Shown here piece after piece: positions 58,053 through 64,000 of a stretch of 64,000 bases of DNA. The notes below the pieces were generated by a model. It ran no database searches. It had not been told where the DNA came from and worked only from the letters and a program-made list of their open reading frames with translations. This stretch comes from Agromyces hippuratus. GTDB taxonomy: Bacteria; Actinomycetota; Actinomycetes; Actinomycetales; Microbacteriaceae. Position 1 is the stretch's first letter. Every line of letters starts with the position of its first letter. The position numbers and the translations under genes were made by a program. The stretch is taken from the NCBI RefSeq assembly GCF_013410355.1, contig NZ_JACCFI010000001.1:3534001-3598000 (forward strand), read 5' to 3'.

Positions 58053-59489
58053 GTGACCGACGTCACGGTCGTGGGCAGCGGGCCCAACGGGCTCGTCGCG
58101 GCGGTGGTCGCGGCCCGCGCCGGGCTCTCGGTGCGGGTGCTCGAGGCGGCGCCCACGATCGGCGGCGGGCTCCGCACCGCCGAACTCACGCTGCCCGGAT
58201 TCCGGCACGACGTGTGCTCGACGGTGCATCCCGCCGGTCTCGCCTCGCCCGTGTTCCGCAAGCTCGGCCTCCTCGACCGCGTCGACTGGGTGGTGCCCGA
58301 GGTCTCGTACGCGCACCCCCTCGACGGCGGGCGTGCCGGCATCGCCTGGCGCGACCTCGACCGCACGGCCGACGGCCTCGAGGCCGACGGTGCGGCCTGG
58401 CGGAGCCTCCTGGCCCCGCTCCTGGCCCGCAGCCGCGGGGTCGTCGACTTCACGGGGTCCCAGCTGCTGCGCGTGCCGCGCGACCCCGTCGCGGCCCTGA
58501 AGTTCGGCCTGCGAGCGCTCGAGCAGGGCACCGTGGCGTGGAACACCCGATTCGTCGGCGATGTCGCGCCGGCGCTCTTCAGCGGCGTCGTCGCGCACGC
58601 GGCGGGCGGCATGCCCTCGCTCGCCTCGGCCGGTGCCGGACTCCTCATCGCCATGCACGGGCACGGCGTCGGGTGGGGTCTGCCGACCGGCGGCTCGCAG
58701 TCGCTCGCGGATGCGCTCGCCGACGAGCTCCGCGCGCGCGGCGGCGAGATCGTGACGGATGCACCGGTGACCTCGCTCGCCGAGGTCACGGGGTCGCGCG
58801 CGGTGCTGCTCGACACCTCGCCCGAGCTGCTCTTCACCGCCGAGCTGCCGGGGCGCTACGCTCGCGCCCTGCGGCGCTACCGCTACGGCTCGGGTGTGGC
58901 GAAGGTCGACTTCGCGCTGAGCGGCCCGGTGCCGTGGCGCAACGCCGAGGTGCGCCTCGCGCCCACCGTGCACCTCGGCGGCAGCCGTGCCGAGATCGCG
59001 GCGGCCGAGAACGCCGTGGCCCGCGGCTACCAGCCCGGTGTCGCGGGCGGCGGGGGCGCGGAGCATCCGTACGTGCTCGTGACCCAGCCGACGGTCGCCG
59101 ACCCCAGCCGGGCGCCCGCGGGCAAGCACGTGCTGTGGGCCTACACGCACGTGCCCGCCGGCTCGACGCTCGACCCCACCGAACTCGTCACCGCCGAGGT
59201 CGAGCGCTTCGCGCCGGGCTTCCGCGATGTCGTGCTGGCCTCGGCCGCGAGCTCGGCGGCCGACCTCGGTCGGTACAACGCGAACTACGTCGGCGGCGAC
59301 ATCTACTCGGGGGCGCTCACGATGGCGCAACTGCTGAAGCGGCCGGTCGTCTCGCCGAAGCCGTGGCGCACGCCGGTCGACGGCATCTACCTCTGCTCGA
59401 GCGCGACGCCGCCGGGGCCCGCCGTGCACGGCATGAACGGATGGTTCGCCGCCAAGCTCGCCCTGCGGGAGCGCTTCGGCCTGCGCTGA
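58053..59489 (+). CDS. phytoene desaturase-like FAD oxidoreductase
   Basis: This 478-residue flavoprotein of the CrtI/amine-oxidase-like group has an N-terminal FAD motif VVGSGPNGLVAAVVAARAGL and EAAPTIGGGLRT. The C-terminal YLCSSATPPGPAVHGMNGWFAA is typical of the family's FAD-binding end. No other carotenoid genes are present, so a carotenoid substrate is not certain. It is cotranscribed with the Nudix gene. Confidence 0.85.
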   Translation: MTDVTVVGSGPNGLVAAVVAARAGLSVRVLEAAPTIGGGLRTAELTLPGFRHDVCSTVHPAGLASPVFRKLGLLDRVDWVVPEVSYAHPLDGGRAGIAWRDLDRTADGLEADGAAWRSLLAPLLARSRGVVDFTGSQLLRVPRDPVAALKFGLRALEQGTVAWNTRFVGDVAPALFSGVVAHAAGGMPSLASAGAGLLIAMHGHGVGWGLPTGGSQSLADALADELRARGGEIVTDAPVTSLAEVTGSRAVLLDTSPELLFTAELPGRYARALRRYRYGSGVAKVDFALSGPVPWRNAEVRLAPTVHLGGSRAEIAAAENAVARGYQPGVAGGGGAEHPYVLVTQPTVADPSRAPAGKHVLWAYTHVPAGSTLDPTELVTAEVERFAPGFRDVVLASAASSAADLGRYNANYVGGDIYSGALTMAQLLKRPVVSPKPWRTPVDGIYLCSSATPPGPAVHGMNGWFAAKLALRERFGLR

Positions 59490-59542
59490 GTCTCGACGGG
59501 CTCGACCAGGAACGGATCTCGGGCGCGGCGTAGCGTTGGCAC

Positions 59543-61015
59543 GTGGAGTGGACCGCCTGGTTCGACGCGCACGACTACGAGATCGCACGGCAGATCCTGC
59601 AGCGCGGCGTCGGCGCGCTCGCCTTCGTCGCCTTCCTCTCGACGCTGAACCAGTTCCGCCCGCTCCTCGGCGAGCACGGCCTGCTGCCGGTGCCCGAGCT
59701 GCTGCGGCGCGCGTCGCGGCTGCGCGGCCCGAGCGTCTTCCGCTGGGGCTACAGCGATCGGGGGCTCGTCGCCGTCGCCGTCTCGGGGCTCGTGCTCGCG
59801 GCATCCGTCGTCGCCGGCCTGCCGCAGCTCGGCCCGCCGTGGCTGCCGCTCGCCGTCTTCCTCGTGCTCTGGCTCCTGTACCTCTCGATCGTGAACGTCG
59901 GCCAGACGTTCTACGGCTTCGGCTGGGAGATGCTCCTCTGCGAGGCGCTCTTCACGGTCGCGTTCCTCGGCTCGAACGACCAGCCCCCGCCGATCACGAT
60001 CATCGTCGCCGTCTGGTGGCTCGTCTTCCGGCTCGAGTTCGGGGCGGGCATGATCAAGATCCGCGGCGGGCGCGAATGGCGCGACCTCACGGCGCTCAGG
60101 TACCACCACGAGACCCAGCCGATGCCGAACCCCGTCAGTCGTCAGGCGCACCTGCTGCCGAGGTGGTTCCACCGCGGCGAGGTGCTCGGCAACCACTTCG
60201 CCCAGCTCGTCGTGCCGTTCCTGCTCTTCGTGCCGGGGCCGGTCGGGTCGTCGGCCGCGGCGGTCGTGATCCTCACCCAGCTCTGGCTCATCGTGACCGG
60301 CAACTTCGCGTGGCTCAACTGGATCACCGTCGTGCTCGCGGCATCCGCGCTCACCGACTCCGCCTGGCACCGGCTGATCCCCGCGATTCCGAGCGATCTG
60401 GGCACGGATGCCGCGGCGACGCCGATCTGGTGGGCGGTCGTGGTGCTCGCGGCATCCGCCCTGCTCGTCGTGCTGAGCTTCTGGCCGATCAGGAACCTGC
60501 TCTCGCGGCGTCAGCTCATGAATGCCGCGTTCAACCGCTGGATGCTCGTGAACGCCTACGGTGCCTTCGGCACGGTCACGAAGCGGCGCATCGAGATCGT
60601 CGTCGAGGGCACGCTCGCCGAACTGCCCGACGAGTCGCCCGACGTCGAGTGGCGCGAGTACGCGTTCAAGGGCAAGCCCGGGGCGCTCCGCCGCATCCCG
60701 CGGCAGTGGGCGCCGTACCACCTGCGTCTCGACTGGCTCATGTGGTTCCTGCCGCTCGGGCGCATGTGGGAGCCGTGGTTCGAGGTCTTCCTGCTTCGAC
60801 TGCTCGAAGCGGATGCCGCGACGCTCGCGCTGCTCGACGCGGACCCGTTCGACGGCGCCGCCCCGCGGTGGATCCGCGCCCGGGCGTACCACTACCGGTT
60901 CACGACGCGGGCCGAGTTCCGGGCGACCGGCGACCGCTGGGTACGCACGCTGGAGGGTGAGGTCGTGCCGCCGTCGGGGCTCGGGGTGAGGGGCGGCGCC
61001 CGCCCCGGCGGCTAG
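59543..61015 (+). CDS. lipase maturation factor family protein
   Basis: This 490-residue membrane protein has several hydrophobic segments in the N-terminal half (e.g. GYSDRGLVAVAVSG, NVGQTFYGFGWEMLLCEA) and a globular C-terminal half (YAFKGKPGALRRIPRQWAPYHLRLDWLMWF), the hallmark of the LMF family. In eukaryotes LMF1 supports lipase folding. The bacterial role is unknown. The GTG follows TAGCGT by 6 bases (leaderless). It overlaps the convergent UbiB-like gene by 4 bases. Confidence 0.88.
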   Translation: MEWTAWFDAHDYEIARQILQRGVGALAFVAFLSTLNQFRPLLGEHGLLPVPELLRRASRLRGPSVFRWGYSDRGLVAVAVSGLVLAASVVAGLPQLGPPWLPLAVFLVLWLLYLSIVNVGQTFYGFGWEMLLCEALFTVAFLGSNDQPPPITIIVAVWWLVFRLEFGAGMIKIRGGREWRDLTALRYHHETQPMPNPVSRQAHLLPRWFHRGEVLGNHFAQLVVPFLLFVPGPVGSSAAAVVILTQLWLIVTGNFAWLNWITVVLAASALTDSAWHRLIPAIPSDLGTDAAATPIWWAVVVLAASALLVVLSFWPIRNLLSRRQLMNAAFNRWMLVNAYGAFGTVTKRRIEIVVEGTLAELPDESPDVEWREYAFKGKPGALRRIPRQWAPYHLRLDWLMWFLPLGRMWEPWFEVFLLRLLEADAATLALLDADPFDGAAPRWIRARAYHYRFTTRAEFRATGDRWVRTLEGEVVPPSGLGVRGGARPGG

Positions 61016-62976
61016 TCGCGCCGTCGCCGGAAGACGTCGAACAGCACCCGGAGCACGAACAGCGCCGACACCACCACGAGCAGGTAGCCGAAGATCTGGA
61101 AGAGGCTGAGCGTCTCGGTGACCTGCGGGCCGGCATCGCTGATCAGCAGCATCGCGGCCATCACGCCGAGCACCCCCGCGAGGAATGCGAGTACGACCTG
61201 GTTGACGAGCGAGCGCAGCAGCGAGCGATCGCGATGATCGGCGAAGAGGCGCACGTTGACGCTGAGCCGGCCGTTCGCCAGCGAGCCCGAGATCTGGTCG
61301 AAGCGGTGGGGCATGCGGCGCAGGATCGGCAGCATGGTGCCCACCTCGTCGACGACCGCGTCCTTCAGCGAGCTCGGCTTGAACGCGTCGGCGATGCGCG
61401 CCTTCGCGAGACCGCTCGCCGCCGTCAGCAGGTCGAACCCCGGGTCGAGCACCCGAAGCGTGCCCTCAGCGACGGCGACCGCGCGGAAGGCGGCGGCGAG
61501 CTCGGGCGGGATCGCGAGCCGGTTCGCGGAGAGCAGCCGGGTCATGTCGGCCACGATCGTCGAGTCGAGCGCGGAGCCGGGACCGAGCCTGGCGGCCATG
61601 AACGAGCCGATCTCCCGTCGCAGCACGAACTCGTCGACGTCGTCGGGCAGCTCGACGAGGCCGAGCAGCGCATCGCTCATCGCCCGGGCGTCTCCGCGGT
61701 AGAACGCCATCAGGATCTCGCCGATGCGCTCGCGCATCTCGGAGTCGAGCCGCCCGACCGAGCCGAAGTCGACGAGCCCGAGGCCGCCGTTCGCAAGCAG
61801 CATCACGTTGCCGGGATGCAGGTCGGCGTGGAAGACGCCGTCGTCGATCACCTGGGTGATGAGGGAGTGGAAGAGCAGTGCGGCCTGGGCCTTGCGCACG
61901 GCCTCGGGGCGCGTGCCGTCGTCGTCGCTGAGCGCCCGGCCCGGGATGAACTCCATGACCAGCACGCGTGCCGTCGACAGGTCTCGGAAGCAATGCGGGA
62001 TCGTGAGCCGCTCGCCCTCGGGATGCCGGGCCTGGGTCGCTTCGATCGCGGCGAGGTTCGCCGCCTCCGAGCGGTAGTCGAGCTCGGCGCGGAGCGACTC
62101 GGCGAACGCCGTCGCCACCGAGCGGAGCCCGAGCGAGCGACCCCACTCGGTCTCGCTCTCGAGCTTGCGGGCGAGTCGCTGCACGATGTCGAGATCCCGC
62201 TCGACGCCCGGGATGATCCCCGGACGCTGCACCTTGACCGCGACGACCTCGCCCGAAGCGAGACGGGCCCGGTGCACCTGGCCGATCGACGCCGCGGCGA
62301 ACGGCTCGGGATCGAACTCGGCGAAGGCCTCGTCGGCCCGCGCCCCGAGTTCGTCGTGGATGAGCGCGTCGATCTCGTTCCACGCGGCGGGCGGCACCGC
62401 CTGCTGCAGCCGTTCGAGCTCGGCGATGTACTCGTGGGGCAGCAGCTCGGAGCGGGTGGAGAGCATCTGCCCGAGCTTGACGAACACCGGGCCCGCTTCT
62501 TCGAGCGAGACGCGCAGGGCCTTCGCGTGGGCGCGACGGGCCTGGTCCGCCGCCGGCGTGTGCGAGCGGTCGGGCTTGAACGGCACGAGGCCGTTGCGCA
62601 CCGCGATGCGGGTCACCTCGGAGTACCGGCGACCGCGATCGAGGGTGCGCCGGAGATCGGGGATCCACCGGTCGGGTCGCGGCATCGTGCCGCTCGGCAC
62701 GATGAGCTCGGCGATGACGAGGAACCCGATGGCCACGAGCACGACGATGCCGAGCTGGATCGGCACCAGGGCCAGCGTTGCGGGGCCGCGCTGCCAGACG
62801 AACTGCGACTCGAAGCCGAGCTCCGCGCCGAGGGCGACGAGCCCGGCGATGATGATGCGGCCCGTGCCGACCTGCACGCCGAGGAAGCGCCGCGAGATGC
62901 CGGCGAGCAGCATCATGAACAGGATCGTCACGACCGTGACGCCGATCACGCCCAGGATGATGGAACCGGTCGACAT
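61012..62976 (-). CDS. ABC1/AarF/UbiB-family kinase-like protein
   Basis: This 654-residue protein has two N-terminal membrane helices and an atypical kinase domain with the family motifs VKLGQMLSTR, AASIGQVHRA, VAVKVQRPG (Lys), HADLHPGNVML and LVDFGSVG, plus two C-terminal hydrophobic helices. The A-rich loop and KxGQ motif define UbiB proteins, which support quinone metabolism as ATPases rather than protein kinases. The ATG at 62976 (MSTGSIILG) is preferred. The much longer frame extends into the next gene. Confidence 0.88.
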   Translation of the reverse strand: MSTGSIILGVIGVTVVTILFMMLLAGISRRFLGVQVGTGRIIIAGLVALGAELGFESQFVWQRGPATLALVPIQLGIVVLVAIGFLVIAELIVPSGTMPRPDRWIPDLRRTLDRGRRYSEVTRIAVRNGLVPFKPDRSHTPAADQARRAHAKALRVSLEEAGPVFVKLGQMLSTRSELLPHEYIAELERLQQAVPPAAWNEIDALIHDELGARADEAFAEFDPEPFAAASIGQVHRARLASGEVVAVKVQRPGIIPGVERDLDIVQRLARKLESETEWGRSLGLRSVATAFAESLRAELDYRSEAANLAAIEATQARHPEGERLTIPHCFRDLSTARVLVMEFIPGRALSDDDGTRPEAVRKAQAALLFHSLITQVIDDGVFHADLHPGNVMLLANGGLGLVDFGSVGRLDSEMRERIGEILMAFYRGDARAMSDALLGLVELPDDVDEFVLRREIGSFMAARLGPGSALDSTIVADMTRLLSANRLAIPPELAAAFRAVAVAEGTLRVLDPGFDLLTAASGLAKARIADAFKPSSLKDAVVDEVGTMLPILRRMPHRFDQISGSLANGRLSVNVRLFADHRDRSLLRSLVNQVVLAFLAGVLGVMAAMLLISDAGPQVTETLSLFQIFGYLLVVVSALFVLRVLFDVFRRRRD

Positions 62977-63025
62977 GGGAGCCCCCTCCGGGCGCGTCGC
63001 CCGCGGCCCACCCCAAGCGTATTGC

Positions 63026-64000
63026 TCAGGCCCCCGCGGGCGCGCCCACCGGTCGGTGCTCGACGTCGTCGACGCTGGCGCGCGGCATGGCGATGCCGCC
63101 CGCGATCGTGACGACCGCAGCGACGAGCACCGCCACGAACACGGCCGTCGAGGCCCCGTGGATCGCGACGGGGGAGTGCTCGCCGAGACCCGACCGGGCG
63201 ATGACGCCGTTGGCCACCGCCCCGAAGATCGCGACGCCGACCGCGCTGCCCATCGAGCGCAGGAACATGTTGGCGCCCGTGACGACGCCGCGCTCCGACC
63301 ACGGCACCGACGACTGCGCGGCGATGAGCGTCGGCGAGGCAACGAGGCCGAGGCCGAGGCCGACGATGAAACACGCGATCGCGGTGGTCCAGACGTTCGG
63401 CGTGAGCGAGGCCGCCACGAGCGCGGCGGAGCCGAGCACGGTGATCGTCAGGCCGATGAGGGCGGTGGCGCGGAACCCGATGCGGAGGAAGAGCCGCCCC
63501 GCCTGGCTCGCCGCGATCGGCCAGCCGAGCGTCAGGGCGGCGACCGCGAGCCCGGACACGAGTGGCGAGGCACCGGCGGTCGCTTCGAGGAAGGTCGGCA
63601 CGTACGACGTCAACCCGATGAGCACGGCGCCGACGCCGAGCGAGATGAGCGACGTGGTGACGATGAGCCGCCGGGAGAAGACCCAGAGCGGCAGCACCGG
63701 CTCGGACGCCCGGCGCTCGATGAACACGAACGCGACGAGCAGCAGGGCGCCGATCGTGAATGCGCCGATCGACTGCCACGAGAGCCACTCCCACGCCTGG
63801 CCGCCCTCGAGCACCGCGAGGATCACCAGGGTCGACGCGATCGTGAGCACGCTCGCACCGGCGAAGTCGATGCGGTGCTTCTCACGGGTGACGGACTCGT
63901 GGTACGAGCGAATGAGCATCCACCCGGCGATGAGGCACAGCGGGATGTTCACGAAGAAGATCCAGCGCCACGACGCGAACTCGGCGAAGATCCCGCCGAG
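63026..64000 (-). CDS. MFS drug:H+ antiporter (DHA2 type), 5' end outside window
   Basis: This is the C-terminal part of a multidrug exporter of the major facilitator superfamily. The frame remains open to base 64000. Upstream of the visible start its codons read GIFAEFASWRWIFFVN then IPLC, the usual DHA2 motif at the end of helix 5. At least eight further membrane helices follow. About 325 residues are visible. The substrate is unknown. Confidence 0.88.
   Translation of the reverse strand, partial: LGGIFAEFASWRWIFFVNIPLCLIAGWMLIRSYHESVTREKHRIDFAGASVLTIASTLVILAVLEGGQAWEWLSWQSIGAFTIGALLLVAFVFIERRASEPVLPLWVFSRRLIVTTSLISLGVGAVLIGLTSYVPTFLEATAGASPLVSGLAVAALTLGWPIAASQAGRLFLRIGFRATALIGLTITVLGSAALVAASLTPNVWTTAIACFIVGLGLGLVASPTLIAAQSSVPWSERGVVTGANMFLRSMGSAVGVAIFGAVANGVIARSGLGEHSPVAIHGASTAVFVAVLVAAVVTIAGGIAMPRASVDDVEHRPVGAPAGA

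Noticed and set aside
1..64000. tRNA, rRNA, CRISPR array or prophage
   Set aside because: No cloverleaf-like, repeat-spacer or phage structural gene pattern was seen on either strand.

Overview
The window is about 70% GC and gene-dense, with genes on both strands and short intergenic gaps. It looks like a chromosome segment of a free-living actinobacterium. A Microbacteriaceae member (Agromyces/Microbacterium-like) is my best guess, from codon use, the LAxTG cell-wall sorting signals, the ATP-dependent ligase, the many TetR/XRE/WYL regulators and the frequent leaderless starts. I see no rRNA, tRNA, CRISPR array, prophage or replication origin. The only mobile element is one intact IS481-type insertion sequence.

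Left part (1-13 kb): the end of a sugar-uptake operon (PfkB-type kinase, lipoprotein binding protein, two permeases, no ATPase gene), all translationally coupled. A secreted PIG-L/LmbE-type deacetylase with carbohydrate-associated domains follows from its own promoter. Then come a CPBP membrane protease, a DoxX-like protein, a CoA-type Nudix hydrolase, a DUF4287 protein, an LLM-type flavin/F420 oxidoreductase and a large LAxTG surface protein.

Middle (13-37 kb): alpha/beta hydrolases, a secreted LAxTG metallophosphoesterase, a TetR/hydrolase divergent pair with twin operators, ATP-dependent DNA ligase, TfoX-like and RibD-like proteins, a thioredoxin-reductase-like flavoprotein divergent from an XRE-cupin regulator, a secreted intradiol-dioxygenase-like protein, gluconokinase, a LuxR-HTH/ATPase regulator downstream of a methyltransferase, a cupin divergent from an ArsR-like regulator, a secreted M19-like/F5-8C protein, a membrane-anchored HExxH protein, and a very large GH95 fucosidase-type enzyme with two F5/8-type modules inserted.

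Right part (37-64 kb): a WYL regulator divergent from an epoxide hydrolase with a clear operator, several small membrane proteins, another TetR/hydrolase pair, AsnC regulator and monoamine oxidase followed directly by the IS481 element, a PopR/ClgR-like regulator with two ClpP paralogues (one lacking the catalytic serine), a DtxR-like box upstream of a tandem DUF1540 protein, a MarR-controlled F420-type reductase, Nudix/MBL genes, a phytoene-desaturase-like FAD enzyme, a lipase maturation factor, an ABC1/UbiB kinase and the 3' part of an MFS exporter.

Two signals cross gene boundaries. The octamer CGGATGCC/GGCATCCG recurs roughly ten-fold above base-composition expectation, in many reading frames and as inverted pairs in terminators. 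About sixteen genes have a TANNNT-like -10 hexamer exactly 6-7 nt before the start codon, indicating leaderless transcripts. All names come from reading motifs by eye; no database search was run.
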